Notes under the pieces: generated by a model
What the model saw: only the letters and a program-made list of their open reading frames with translations
Told to the model about the DNA's origin: nothing
Databases searched by the model: none
From: JAJZSS01 sp964463505
GTDB lineage: Bacteria; Chloroflexota; Anaerolineae; Anaerolineales; UBA4823
Direction: 5' to 3'
Assembly: GCA_964463505.1 (NCBI GenBank)
Contig: CAYXDC010000003.1
Location: 36,033 to 100,032, forward strand
Length of the DNA stretch: 64,000 nucleotides
Position numbers and translations under genes: made by a program
Part shown: piece by piece, positions 44,062 through 53,735 of the stretch
Layout of the letters: every line of letters begins with the position of its first letter
How positions within the stretch are numbered: the stretch's first letter is position 1

Positions 44062-45195
44062 TTATCGCTGAAAAGCGCGCCGCATACGGGCAACGACCAG
44101 TACCAGCACCCCCACGACTGGCATCATTAAGGAAGGAATCCAAAGTAAATCTTCCATCCGCAGGACAGGTTGGGGTAAGTTGACCTGGCTAATTTGTGTC
44201 TGTGTGCTTTCATGATTTGTATTGGCAGATAGTGTTGAAGCTGCCTCGGCTTCCACAGCGGAATTGGCAGAGTCTGATGGGTTATTTGTAACCGATAACT
44301 CAAGAGAAGCTGCTAGACCAGAGGCTTTTTGACTGGCTGACTCATTCCCCGCGATTACTCCCAGGGCCTGGGGGATTGGGCGATCCGAGCTGACGAAAGC
44401 CTTACCTTCGCAGGAGAGTTGAGCTGAACCGCCGCCATCCAGCATCATGACTTTGTCCGCTCCAAAATTACGCAAGACCTCTGCAGCATCGACCTGACGG
44501 GTTGATTTGGTAACCAGGATCAAGATCGTCTCGTATTCATGATTGAGATCACGGTCATCTACACCGACAAAGGTTCGCCCCACATACTTGGCAGCACGCT
44601 TGTTGGCATCTTCTGCCAGGCCAGAAATGATGTGCGGAGCCGTAGATGAGTAAAAAGCAGCCTGGGTTAGTGGACGGATATCTGCTTTCCCGTCCCATAT
44701 CTCCAACATAAGCTTGCGATCCACAAATTCATTTTTTCCATAGCCATCGGTCAGAAATTCACCATCCTTTTTAAGTGGGAATGGCAGTCGTGTGGGGGTC
44801 TCTCCCATTAAGAAGAATTGACCATTTGTCACACAATACGCAGAGGCTTCGGCATTTGCCAGGGATTGCCAATATTGATCCATCGTTCGCAAAGCAAAGC
44901 GAGCGTCATTACCTCCAAAAACGCCTTTGCCTGCTCCTGGATCCCGGATTTCACCGTGCATTGGGATTACTTTAGCTCCTTGACTTAGATTGATCAATTG
45001 TACAAAATCCGGACTACCCCCACTGTAATCTTTCCGGTACATTTCTATGCCATACGTGGAATCAATCAAGGTGAAACCTGGAGGAATGATATTTTCGGTG
45101 GAATCGGCACGGGCAACGCCTGAGGGTAGTAGCCTCAATACGCAGAGAAAAATTATTAAATATTTGATCGAGCTTAGTAAACGATTATTTTCCAT
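44062..45195 (-). CDS. Exported phosphodiester glycosidase-family protein (NAGPA domain)
   Basis: About 377 residues from the ATG at 45195. A signal-anchor region (SIKYLIIFLCVLRLLPSGVA) begins near residue 10, the catalytic domain follows (about 60-285), and a membrane segment near the C-terminus (SLMMPVVGVLVLVVARM) is followed by basic residues. The domain signature is visible in VGRTFVGVDDRD and KVMMLDGGGSAQL near residue 240, with the Asp-Gly-Gly-Gly-Ser common to NAGPA/DUF2233 proteins. Related enzymes remove GlcNAc from phosphodiesters, but the substrate here is unknown. A Ser/Thr/Asn-rich linker lies between domain and membrane segment. A longer reading from a TTG at 45243 has no ribosome site. 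Confidence 0.88.
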   Translation of the reverse strand: MENNRLLSSIKYLIIFLCVLRLLPSGVARADSTENIIPPGFTLIDSTYGIEMYRKDYSGGSPDFVQLINLSQGAKVIPMHGEIRDPGAGKGVFGGNDARFALRTMDQYWQSLANAEASAYCVTNGQFFLMGETPTRLPFPLKKDGEFLTDGYGKNEFVDRKLMLEIWDGKADIRPLTQAAFYSSTAPHIISGLAEDANKRAAKYVGRTFVGVDDRDLNHEYETILILVTKSTRQVDAAEVLRNFGADKVMMLDGGGSAQLSCEGKAFVSSDRPIPQALGVIAGNESASQKASGLAASLELSVTNNPSDSANSAVEAEAASTLSANTNHESTQTQISQVNLPQPVLRMEDLLWIPSLMMPVVGVLVLVVARMRRAFQR

Positions 45196-45285
45196 CGAAG
45201 ATCCGTATGCTGAAGACTGCTTTTGGAGGTATCCAATACGCAATCTATAAATGGATTATACAAGGAATTGAAGACCCAGCGCCTA

Positions 45286-45864
45286 TCAGGGCTGTAAAAC
45301 ATCCATTGGGTTAATGTTTGCGCTGATGCGTTTATCGTAGATGTTCAAATGGGTGTGATATCCGCAGTCACGACCCTGACAGGAACGTCCTTGCATATCA
45401 GTGGTATATCCTAAGTTACTTTCATAGCCAACCACCTGACTTAGGCTGACTTGTTCAGCGGTGCTGAGAATATATTCTCCATGCATCAGCGTGATCTGCC
45501 AGATCTCATTCTCCAGAATTAAGGTGGGGTTACCTAGCTCATCGACAAAATTTGCTACTACCATGCCAGAGATTGGTGAGAGGATTTCGGCTCCCTTGCC
45601 GGCGCTGATGTCAATCGCATTGTGACCGTAGGAGAAGCCATGCGGGCCTTGCGTTAAATAGTAATCCTCATAGGGTTGGCCTATCACCGAATAATCAATA
45701 AAATCGGTGGTCTGAAGAGGGGCTGCTTCCAAATCTTCCAGGCTGACTTCATCCATTGCCATGGCAGGTTGGGTAGTAGCGCGATCCGAAATGATTTGGA
45801 ATCCCAGGAAAAATAAAAAGGCCAGCGCTAGGACTGCAAAACCATCAACTCGTTCATTGTTCAT
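45286..45864 (-). CDS. M23-family metallopeptidase, membrane-anchored
   Basis: A 192-residue protein with one N-terminal membrane segment (FAVLALAFLFFLGFQII at residues 9-25), so it is anchored and exported. The LytM/M23 domain fills residues 70-190. Zinc ligands are GHNAIDIS (His-x3-Asp, about residue 80) and the HxH in YHTHLNIYD near 170; an additional His is in LMHGEY. These are the ligands expected for an active peptidoglycan endopeptidase, although the surrounding motifs are degenerate. AAAGGATG precedes the ATG. It lies next to other exported proteins but shares no operon with clear spacing. Confidence 0.88.
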   Translation of the reverse strand: MNNERVDGFAVLALAFLFFLGFQIISDRATTQPAMAMDEVSLEDLEAAPLQTTDFIDYSVIGQPYEDYYLTQGPHGFSYGHNAIDISAGKGAEILSPISGMVVANFVDELGNPTLILENEIWQITLMHGEYILSTAEQVSLSQVVGYESNLGYTTDMQGRSCQGRDCGYHTHLNIYDKRISANINPMDVLQP

Positions 45865-45933
45865 CTGTGCATCCTTTAGATATAGAACATATATTCTAAT
45901 TATAGCACAGATTTTTATTTTTAGAACACTGAC

Positions 45934-46611
45934 TTAGGAATAGGTTTTGTAAAACCAGCGATTTTGAATAGCCACCAGCCCGGTAGCCATCACCAAAACA
46001 ATGATTAATAGGATTACCATTGGACGGACATTGCCTGGAGGTGGAGTGGACGGACGCAAATTGATAACCATTGCATTTGTTGCATTGAGTTCTACCCCTG
46101 CAGGAAGAACATTATTGGCATGCAGCAGATATGCGGTTACATGCCAGTATTCCTCCGCAGAACGATAACCTGGACTCCACCAGGGCATGGTTTCAACAAG
46201 ATAGACATAGAGATCGGCAGCCGTATCAAATCTCATCAATGTACCCGGGCCTGAGACTGCCGGACAGCATGTTTTGGGGATTTCAAAACCCCACGGTGGA
46301 TGTGTCGCGCTGTGACACTCAGATTGCCAGCAGTTGGAATCTTCTTTCCATTCCTGGCGCCATTCATCGGTCAGGCCCTGTCCGCGATCGCCGTGGCAGG
46401 CCATACAAACCTGCTTGTAATAATAGGAACCCTGTTCTAATTGGTTTGGATTTTGAGATAGTGCAGGCACGGCCAGCCGGTCGATGGTAGGTGTTGGAGG
46501 AGGGGAACTAACCCGCGGGTTACTCGTCGACAGTGGGTTGGCAACTGTAACACTACATGCTGTCAGAAAGAATACAGCCAACAATACGAGATAACGATTG
46601 GTCTTGGACAT
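45934..46611 (-). CDS. c-type cytochrome lipoprotein with C-terminal membrane helix
   Basis: About 225 residues. The N-terminal lipoprotein signal has the lipobox LTAC (near residues 18-21 counted from the ATG at 46611). A haem-attachment motif CMACHGDRGQG lies near residue 70. A second possible site is CWQSECH near residue 92, which has four residues between the cysteines. A Met-type axial ligand could be in VETMPWWSPG. One helix near the C-terminus (ILLIIVLVMATGLVAI) ends in a short basic tail. It resembles cytochromes c of electron-transfer or oxidase modules, but no oxidase gene is nearby. A TTG at 46617 would add only two residues. Confidence 0.88.
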   Translation of the reverse strand: MSKTNRYLVLLAVFFLTACSVTVANPLSTSNPRVSSPPPTPTIDRLAVPALSQNPNQLEQGSYYYKQVCMACHGDRGQGLTDEWRQEWKEDSNCWQSECHSATHPPWGFEIPKTCCPAVSGPGTLMRFDTAADLYVYLVETMPWWSPGYRSAEEYWHVTAYLLHANNVLPAGVELNATNAMVINLRPSTPPPGNVRPMVILLIIVLVMATGLVAIQNRWFYKTYS

Positions 46612-46866
46612 GATCAATAATCTGACCCGATTTGGGATATGCTGAATGGGTTAAACATAGCTGCAAGCGAAAAAACAGGCAAGTGTCAAAAATCTGTTTT
46701 TTGGATGACAAAAGGGGAATGGGAACGCATGCGTCTAATTGTACCCAGGTTTCTATAGATCATGGCTTGCACAAGGTTGAAACTCCGGCATCTTTATCAT
46801 TCGTGAACGCCTAAACCACAAATGAGCTCAAGTTGACAGTTTGATCTATTAAAGGTATAAGCGGAG

Positions 46867-47607
46867 ATGCTGAACAGATTGAAAGATGATGGGATAGGTT
46901 CTAACCACATGAAAAATCATGGGCCATGGAAGGTCCTTTCGGTTAGCGATAAGACTGTGCCAATTATCTATAGTCCTCAAATCCGAAACCGGTTTAAGGA
47001 TGTGGATTTGCTTATCGGTTGCGGAGATTTAGATTACTACTACCTGGAATTCATTGTTTCCTCTCTCGATGTACCCCTATACTATGTGCGCGGCAATCAC
47101 GACAAAGTCGTTGAGTATTCTGGACCGGTGCAGCGAACCGCTCCGGGTGGCGGTGTGAATTTACATCGGAAAATTATCAATCACCAGGGTTTATTGTTGG
47201 GCGGCGTAGAGGGCAGCTTGCGCTATCGCTCGGGGCAATTCCAGTATACCCAGGAGGAGATGTGGCAGCATGTGTGGAGTCTGGTGCCGGCATTGATGTT
47301 GAATCGGATGAGGTATGGCCGTTATTTGGATATATTTATCTCTCATGCCCCCCCTTTTGGCATTCACGATCAAGATGATCTGCCCCATCAGGGAATTAAA
47401 GCCTTTCGCTGGTTGGCGGATGTATTTAAGCCCGCCTATTATTTCCACGGACATGTGCACCTTTACCGTCCCGACGATCCTCGGATCACACAGCATGGCA
47501 AGACCTGTATGATAAACACCTATTGTTTTGTTGAAACCGTGCTCAATTTGCCGAGCAAAGATCAAATTCCCTGCTCACCCATTTCTCCAGGCATGAAATA
47601 TGATTGA
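46867..47607 (+). CDS. Calcineurin-like metallophosphoesterase
   Basis: A 246-residue phosphoesterase. Motifs visible: VSDKTVP (first metal Asp, but the usual following His is missing), CGDLDYYYLEF, YYVRGNHDKVVE near residue 78, FISHAPPFGIHD near 158 and YYFHGHVHLY near 195. The Asp without His in the first motif is a feature that I recall from a subfamily with the same CGDL-YLEF pattern, so it may not mean loss of activity. The start at 46867 follows a GCGGAG site; a second ATG at 46909 would also keep all motifs. It lies 24 bases before the ParB-like gene on the same strand and may be co-transcribed. Confidence 0.88.
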   Translation: MLNRLKDDGIGSNHMKNHGPWKVLSVSDKTVPIIYSPQIRNRFKDVDLLIGCGDLDYYYLEFIVSSLDVPLYYVRGNHDKVVEYSGPVQRTAPGGGVNLHRKIINHQGLLLGGVEGSLRYRSGQFQYTQEEMWQHVWSLVPALMLNRMRYGRYLDIFISHAPPFGIHDQDDLPHQGIKAFRWLADVFKPAYYFHGHVHLYRPDDPRITQHGKTCMINTYCFVETVLNLPSKDQIPCSPISPGMKYD

Positions 47608-47631
47608 GGACACCTGGGAGGATTAGCAATC

Positions 47632-48966
47632 ATGGCTTCTCAGCATCAGGCGGATCAAGATTTCGAAAGAGCCGTCTTTCGGGCATTTTGGCGCAAGATT
47701 GTTGCACGTCTGACGGGAACAAACAATCAGTTATTACCTTTTGATGAAATCCGTCAGCGCCTGCCGGTGCGCGGCCAACACTACCTGGGCGTGCGTCAGG
47801 TTGAGGTAGACAAGATCATCGGCAGCCTGGGCCGCTATCATGATTTTGACCGGGCTTTCTTACCGATCCAATCGCGTACCAGAGATCGTTGGGTAAGCAT
47901 TGATAAAGCTCATCATGAGGATATTGTCTTGCCGCCAGTTGAGTTATATAAAATCGGTGAGGTGTATTTTGTGAAGGATGGTAATCACCGTGTTTCGGTG
48001 GCGCATGAACGTGGCCAGACATATATAGACGCTTACATCATCGAAATCGATACTCCAGTTATCCTGACACCGGATATCACCGCAGATGGTGTGAGCTTAA
48101 AATCGGAACAGGCTGTTTTCTTTGAAACGTCCCGCCTGGCAGAATTACGCCCCGATGCACAGATTGAAACCACTCAGCCCGGATTGTATAAGCGCTTGCA
48201 GCAGCAGATTGCAGTCCATCGCTGGTATTTGGGTGAGCGGCGCGATGGAGAAGTCACGCAAGATGAGGCTGTGGTCTCCTGGTATGAAGATATCTATTTA
48301 CCGGTTGTGCAGGTAATCCGTGAGCAGGGATTGTTAAAATCCTTCCCTGGATCCAGCGAAGCGGACCTGTATCTTTGGATCAGTGAGTATCAGGGCTACC
48401 TGCGCGAGGCTTACAAAGTTGGTGGGCGTGCCGGGCAGTCAGGCGATGAAATCAGTGCCCGAGAAGAAGCTGCCAGGCAATTGAAAGTGGAGTACCCCCT
48501 GCCTGCCGTAAAGCGCCTGGTGAATGTGTTAAACCGCACCGACTGGTTGGGTAGATTAATTCTGGATCAGGACCGGGCGGTCTTTTTCGAGAAGACACGC
48601 CTGGATGAACTCCGCCCTCAGGTCCAGTTGGAGACGACCTTGCCTGGGCAGTATGATGTCCTGCTGGAGCATATTGCAGTCCACCGCTGGTATCTTGGTG
48701 AGCAACGCCAGACTGAGGTTCCGTATGGGGATGCGGTAGCTTCCTGGTGTGACAATGTATATTTACCATTGGTTGAAGTGATCCGGGAACAGGCTATTCT
48801 CAAACAATTCCCAGATCGAACGGTGACCGACCTTTATCTATGGGTTATAGAACGACGTAGATATCTGAGCCAGGTATTTGGGGATGAGTTACCAGTGGAT
48901 CAGGTGGTCGAACAATTAGGTGATAAACCAAAAGATGGAACAATCCCCAGGGTTCTCCCAACGTAA
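47632..48966 (+). CDS. Uncharacterised protein with a ParB/Srx-like N-terminal domain and two copies of a ~95-residue module
   Basis: A 444-residue cytoplasmic protein. Residues 25-140 form a ParB/sulfiredoxin-like domain: KIIGSLGRYHDFDRAFLP, then LPPVELYKIGEVYFVKDGNH and RVSVAHERG, matching the ParB/Srx pattern GxxYxVxDGxHR. Two direct repeats follow at residues 160-257 and 315-412; shared parts are AVFFE-TRLxELRP, AVHRWYLGE, IYLP/VYLPxVxVIREQ, and DLYLW. The module recalls DUF4032 but I cannot confirm it. The stop is 11 bases from the convergent paralogue at 48978-50726. No function is known; an enzymatic or nucleotide-binding ParB-like role is possible. Confidence 0.85.
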   Translation: MASQHQADQDFERAVFRAFWRKIVARLTGTNNQLLPFDEIRQRLPVRGQHYLGVRQVEVDKIIGSLGRYHDFDRAFLPIQSRTRDRWVSIDKAHHEDIVLPPVELYKIGEVYFVKDGNHRVSVAHERGQTYIDAYIIEIDTPVILTPDITADGVSLKSEQAVFFETSRLAELRPDAQIETTQPGLYKRLQQQIAVHRWYLGERRDGEVTQDEAVVSWYEDIYLPVVQVIREQGLLKSFPGSSEADLYLWISEYQGYLREAYKVGGRAGQSGDEISAREEAARQLKVEYPLPAVKRLVNVLNRTDWLGRLILDQDRAVFFEKTRLDELRPQVQLETTLPGQYDVLLEHIAVHRWYLGEQRQTEVPYGDAVASWCDNVYLPLVEVIREQAILKQFPDRTVTDLYLWVIERRRYLSQVFGDELPVDQVVEQLGDKPKDGTIPRVLPT

Positions 48967-48977
48967 CTAAAGGAAAC

Positions 48978-50726
48978 CTAGCGACAGATGATAACTGGCT
49001 TTTCACTCTGCCAGACCAGATAATCTACTGTACTACCTAATAAAACTTCCAGGGCTGGGCTATAACCATAGCCTCCCATGATCATCGTATCACACTGTTG
49101 GTCCTCACATATCCTCAATAGTGTCTGGGCGACTGGCCCTTCTGTAGCAATGTATTTGGCTTGCACCTGATGTTCTCCCAGATAGCGCCGGGCTTTGTCT
49201 AGAGTCTCAAGGGATGTGCGGTTACGTTCGAGGATAGTCGTTACTGTCAGGGGGAGCTTCCATGCCTTTGCCATATATGCAGCCACATATAACGCTTGCT
49301 CAGATTTTACGCTCCCATCAAAAGCTAGAAGTGGACGCTCCATCGGTGTAGATGTCTGCGGTGTGGCAAGCACAGGCCGTGCACAATGGGCGACAATCTT
49401 AGAAAAACCCGATGATAAGCGCGCTAGTGGCTGAAGAGCAGGAGGGTACATTAGATTTAATACAATTAAATCCACCCAACGTGAGAAACGACAGATCTGG
49501 GTTGCAATTTCCCCGCGTGTGATCGTCAGATCGCCTTGAACATTTGTTTCTCTGCATAAACGTTGAAATTCATCCTGGATGGCTTGCAAAACAAGCTCAT
49601 CTTGTTGATCGTTGGGGGATAGGATGTGTAAGCCATGCAGACGCCCGCTTTCGCGCTGGGCGATGACCAAGGCCTGGTGGACAGCATTCCAGCCGCTAGG
49701 CAGTCCATTGATTGGAACCAGAATTTCAACAAAAACCTGTTCCTGCCGGTCTGAAAGGAGCCCCGATCGCCACTCACTGCCTGGAGGTTCTTTCTCGAGA
49801 CGCATTGGGATTGTTACATCCATCAAACGATTTTCCAAACTTGAGACAGCAGGCGTCTTTATCTCCATCTCTTGTTGAGCGAAATCCATAGCGGCGGTAT
49901 TAAAAGATACTTCCCATCCCAATTCTTCCACTAGCGCTGCCCGATGCTCCATGATCCATAAATATAGATCAGTTTCGGTCCGGTCTGGAAAAGAACGCAT
50001 TATTCCTTTTTCACAGATAATCCCTAAAATGGGAAGATAGATTGTGTCATACCAATGGGCTACTGCTTCCCGATACGGGATCTCACTTTGTGAATTGAGG
50101 CCCATAAAATATCTGTGCACCTCGATATGTTCTTCCAGGAGATTGTATTGGCCTGGAACGGTAACCTTCAAATTAGCCCCAGGGCGAAGTTCGTCCAGCT
50201 GGGTCTTCTCTAAAAATTGGGCATACTCTACAATAAGAATTAAGTCATCGGCTGTCGTATCTGGTGTAAGGGGAACCCGCGACTTGACTTCAGTAACATA
50301 ACCCTGGATATGTGTGGCGCCATGTTCACGAGCCACGGATACACGATGGTGGCCATCCTTTACAAAATAGGCTTCTCCAATTTGGTAGGCTTCAATAGGA
50401 GGTAACCCAGCCAGCTCGTTGGTGGCTACCTTTACAGCCACCCAACGTTGTTCGTTTGCATCCCGCCGGGGAAGAAAATCACGCGTGAAATCGGTATAAC
50501 GACCAACGCTGCCAATAATTGCATCTAGAGGAATATCGACCAGGCCGCGTTCAGATCCACTCTGAGCCTTTAGTTTGAGGCGTACCTCATCGAAGGAGAG
50601 TAAATCAATATTTTTACCGGTGATCCGCGCAAGCAATTCTTTCAATGCCGCCCGATTGCGAGCACTCCGGAAATCCGCGGCTGCCAATGACGCTAAACTA
50701 GCTGAAGATGGGGTGGATTGTCGCAT
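48978..50726 (-). CDS. ParB/Srx-like domain protein with C-terminal universal stress (UspA) domains
   Basis: A 582-residue paralogue of the convergent neighbour. Residues 30-150 form the ParB/Srx-like domain (IIGSVGRYTDFTRDFLP, IGEAYFVKDGHHRVSVAREHG), and residues 168-265 hold one copy of the ~95-residue module (EVHRYFMGLNSQSEIPYREAV, TETDLYLW; first string shortened: EVHRYFMGLNSQSEIP). The C-terminal part has two UspA-like domains: about 320-440 (VEILVPINGLP) and 447-582 (MERPLLAFDGSVKSEQAL, MIMGGYGYSPALEVLLGST). The last has the Gly-x2-Gly-x9-Gly(Ser/Thr)-type ATP-binding loop of ATP-binding Usp proteins. It may couple stress-signal nucleotides to the ParB-like part; this is inference. Confidence 0.88.
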   Translation of the reverse strand: MRQSTPSSASLASLAAADFRSARNRAALKELLARITGKNIDLLSFDEVRLKLKAQSGSERGLVDIPLDAIIGSVGRYTDFTRDFLPRRDANEQRWVAVKVATNELAGLPPIEAYQIGEAYFVKDGHHRVSVAREHGATHIQGYVTEVKSRVPLTPDTTADDLILIVEYAQFLEKTQLDELRPGANLKVTVPGQYNLLEEHIEVHRYFMGLNSQSEIPYREAVAHWYDTIYLPILGIICEKGIMRSFPDRTETDLYLWIMEHRAALVEELGWEVSFNTAAMDFAQQEMEIKTPAVSSLENRLMDVTIPMRLEKEPPGSEWRSGLLSDRQEQVFVEILVPINGLPSGWNAVHQALVIAQRESGRLHGLHILSPNDQQDELVLQAIQDEFQRLCRETNVQGDLTITRGEIATQICRFSRWVDLIVLNLMYPPALQPLARLSSGFSKIVAHCARPVLATPQTSTPMERPLLAFDGSVKSEQALYVAAYMAKAWKLPLTVTTILERNRTSLETLDKARRYLGEHQVQAKYIATEGPVAQTLLRICEDQQCDTMIMGGYGYSPALEVLLGSTVDYLVWQSEKPVIICR

Positions 50727-50917
50727 AATCAGGGTAAAATAGGTTTGAAATTAATCCTGTGATCGAAGGATACTGGTATCCAATTGTGGATAATGCTGAG
50801 TATACTCTCGAATATTTCCAAACAACACCGTAATTTCGTTCGTGAATAATTAGTTGAATTACCGAAAAACAGGCAAATTTTTGCCATACCAATACATAGC
50901 TAACAAGGAATGTGCCC

Positions 50918-53713
50918 ATGAGTACTTGGTACCAATCAACTGTAGATGAAGCGCTCGAGAAGCTTGAAACAAACGCAACCCTTGGACTGGCAGACCAACA
51001 AGCTGCTGCGCGTCTGGAGCAGTACGGCCCGAATGAGCTGGTGGACCGGGGCAAGATATCTCCCTGGCGCATCTTGTTTGAACAGTTTACCGATACACTG
51101 ATTGTCGTTTTAATTGTCGCTGCAATTATCTCGGCTTTTGTGGGGGATCTCAAAGACGCAATCGCCATTATTGCCATCGTGATTCTCAATGGACTGTTGG
51201 GTTTTCGCCAGGAATACCAGGCCGAGAAGGCAATGGAAGCCCTGAAAAAATTGGCTGTACCCAACGTGCGCTTACGCCGCAATGGGCATATCCAGGAGCT
51301 TCCAGCCCCCAAACTGGTCCCGGGGGATATCGTGCTACTAGAAGCCGGTAACCTTGTTCCGGCAGATTGCCGCCTGGTGGAAAGTATAAACCTGCGTGTT
51401 CAGGAAGCTGCCCTGACGGGTGAGTCTGAACCGGTGGTGAAGATCACCGATCCGATCCACAAGCCGGATTTGGGGATCGGTGACCGGAAGAATATGGCCT
51501 ATATGGGAACGGTTGTAACTTATGGACGTGGCACGGGAGTAGTGACCAATACCGGGATGAACACGGAGTTAGGTGGAATTGCCGAATTGCTCCAATCTGC
51601 TGGACAGGATCAAACTCCCTTACAAAAACGCCTCGACCAGCTTGGCAAAGGTTTATCCATCGCCGCTGGCGTCCTGGTGGTGATTGTATTTATCCTGGGC
51701 TATTTCCGCGGTGAAGAATTACGCGTCTTACTGTTGACTTCCATATCGATGGCAGTGGCTGCTGTACCAGAGGGCCTGCCGGCTGTTGTAACGATTGCAC
51801 TGACGCTCGGCGCCCGGCGTATGTTGCGACGTAAAGCCTTAATCCGCAAGCTGCCGGCTGTTGAAACCCTAGGCTCGGTGACGGTGATCTGTTCAGACAA
51901 GACCGGTACCCTCACGGAAAACCGCATGACAGTAACGATCCTGGATTTTGCTGAGCATCAGCTGGATCTGACCGAAGAAGACCGGCGCAATTATCTAAAC
52001 AATACCAGCGAAGTATGTTTTGCCGGCGAACCCAGTGAAGAGCAGCAAGCAATGCTGCGTGATTTTCCAGCTCTAACGCTGTTGGTTTCCGGTGGCGCAT
52101 TGTGCAACGATGCACTGATTGAATGTGATGAAGAATCACCCCAACGCTACGTGTTGGTTGGAGATCCAACGGAGGCTGCTCTCATCGTGGCTGCTACGCG
52201 CATGGGCTTGCCCAAGACTACCCTGGAAGCCGCTTTGCCACGTGTGGCAGAGGTCCCATTCGAATCTGAACGCAAGAGAATGACTACCGTTCATCGCATG
52301 CCAGAAAGCATTGAGGAACTGGCGCCTTCCCTGCGCTCAATCTGGAGTTGGGAAGGGCGTATTGGCGAGGAACCGTATATCTCCTTTACCAAAGGCTCAG
52401 TGGATGGGTTATTGGGCATCACCAAGCAGGTATGGGTGAACGATCACACTGAGGCATTGGATGAATCATGGTGTGAACGCATTGAAAAGTCCAATGCGCG
52501 CCTGGCGCAACAGGGTATCCGGGTTTTGGGTGTCGCTGCGCGTATGTTGGATGAATTGCCCGCGACGGTCGATGCAGATAGCGTCGAGAACGAGCTAACT
52601 TTCGTGGGGCTGGTAGGAATGATTGACCCTGCTCGGGCAGAGGTGAAAGACGCGGTAAATACCTGCCGTACAGCAGGTATCCGTCCGATCATGATTACCG
52701 GAGACCATCCCTTGACGGCGCGCTATATCGCGAACGAATTGGGGATTTCCCAGCAAAGCGAAGTAGTTACTGGTCAGGAACTGGAGAAAATGGATGATGC
52801 CCAGTTGGAAGATGTGGCCAGTCGAGTCTCGGTTTTTGCCCGTGTATCGCCTGAGCATAAACTCCGCATCGTCTCTGCCTTGCAAAGACTGGGTCACATA
52901 GCCGCAATGACTGGGGATGGCGTCAACGATGCTCCCGCCTTAAAAAGGGCCGATATCGGTGTAGCAATGGGTATTACCGGTACGGATGTCACCAAAGAAG
53001 CTGCGGATATGGTCTTGCTCGACGATAACTTCGCCACGATCGTTTCAGCGGTGGAGGAAGGGCGTACGATTTATGATAATATCCGGAAATTCATCCAGTA
53101 TACAATGACCTCAAACGTAGGTGAGATCTGGGTGATGCTCCTGGCGCCTTTCTTTGGGATGCCATTACCACTCTTGCCACTGCAAATCTTGTGGATCAAT
53201 CTGGTGACCGATGGCCTGCCTGGCCTGGCGCTGGGGGTTGAAAAATCAGAACGCAACATTATGCGCCGCCCACCTTACCCGCCCAATGAAAACATCTTCG
53301 CTCGTGGTCTAGGCGCCAATATTATGTGGGTGGGTCTGGCGATGGGCTTGATCTCTTTCGTAGTCGGATATATCTACTGGCGTATGGACAGCCCCTACTG
53401 GCAGACGATGGTCTTTACTACCCTGACGCTATCCGAAATGGGTTATGTGATGGCGATCCGTTCCAACCGCGATTCGCTGGCAACCATCGGTTTGTTTTCC
53501 AATCGGGCAATGGTCTGGGCAGTTGGGGTGACCACAATCCTGCAATTTGCAGTAGTGTATGTGCCTTTCTTGCAGCCCTGGTTCGGAACCATGGCTTTGC
53601 CTCTGCGAGAGATCTTGATCTGCCTGGCGTTGAGCACCAGCCTGCTGTGGTTCGTTGAGCTCCAAAAGTGGTTTACTCGCCGTAAAGATGCTCAAAGCAT
53701 GGTCACGGTATAA
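50918..53713 (+). CDS. Cation-translocating P-type ATPase, Ca2+ (SERCA/PMR1) type
   Basis: A 931-residue P2A-type ATPase. The phosphorylation motif VICSDKTGTLTENRMT lies near residue 327, the actuator TGES is in ALTGESEPVVKI near 168, and the hinge has MTGDGVNDAPALKRADIGVA near 665. Calcium-site residues are visible: AVPEGLPAVVTIAL in M4, TSNVGEIW in M5, and ILWINLVTDGLPGLALG in M6. These match SERCA site residues, so it should pump Ca2+ out. AAGGA before ATG at 50918 is preferred over the GTG at 50912. A strong terminator follows. It is divergent from the ParB/Usp gene, with 191 bases between them. Confidence 0.93.
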   Translation: MSTWYQSTVDEALEKLETNATLGLADQQAAARLEQYGPNELVDRGKISPWRILFEQFTDTLIVVLIVAAIISAFVGDLKDAIAIIAIVILNGLLGFRQEYQAEKAMEALKKLAVPNVRLRRNGHIQELPAPKLVPGDIVLLEAGNLVPADCRLVESINLRVQEAALTGESEPVVKITDPIHKPDLGIGDRKNMAYMGTVVTYGRGTGVVTNTGMNTELGGIAELLQSAGQDQTPLQKRLDQLGKGLSIAAGVLVVIVFILGYFRGEELRVLLLTSISMAVAAVPEGLPAVVTIALTLGARRMLRRKALIRKLPAVETLGSVTVICSDKTGTLTENRMTVTILDFAEHQLDLTEEDRRNYLNNTSEVCFAGEPSEEQQAMLRDFPALTLLVSGGALCNDALIECDEESPQRYVLVGDPTEAALIVAATRMGLPKTTLEAALPRVAEVPFESERKRMTTVHRMPESIEELAPSLRSIWSWEGRIGEEPYISFTKGSVDGLLGITKQVWVNDHTEALDESWCERIEKSNARLAQQGIRVLGVAARMLDELPATVDADSVENELTFVGLVGMIDPARAEVKDAVNTCRTAGIRPIMITGDHPLTARYIANELGISQQSEVVTGQELEKMDDAQLEDVASRVSVFARVSPEHKLRIVSALQRLGHIAAMTGDGVNDAPALKRADIGVAMGITGTDVTKEAADMVLLDDNFATIVSAVEEGRTIYDNIRKFIQYTMTSNVGEIWVMLLAPFFGMPLPLLPLQILWINLVTDGLPGLALGVEKSERNIMRRPPYPPNENIFARGLGANIMWVGLAMGLISFVVGYIYWRMDSPYWQTMVFTTLTLSEMGYVMAIRSNRDSLATIGLFSNRAMVWAVGVTTILQFAVVYVPFLQPWFGTMALPLREILICLALSTSLLWFVELQKWFTRRKDAQSMVTV

Positions 53714-53735
53714 ACCCCCAACCCTATCGAAGCTG

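Noticed and set aside
46612..46866. A small gene or tRNA in the 255-bp space between cytochrome c and the phosphoesterase
   Set aside because: No cloverleaf, no good ORF with a ribosome site; only AT-rich intergenic DNA is seen.
46951..46971. Missing His in the first metal motif of the metallophosphoesterase as proof of inactivity
   Set aside because: The CGDL-YLEF and GNHD pattern looks like a known subfamily with the same first motif, and all later metal ligands are present.
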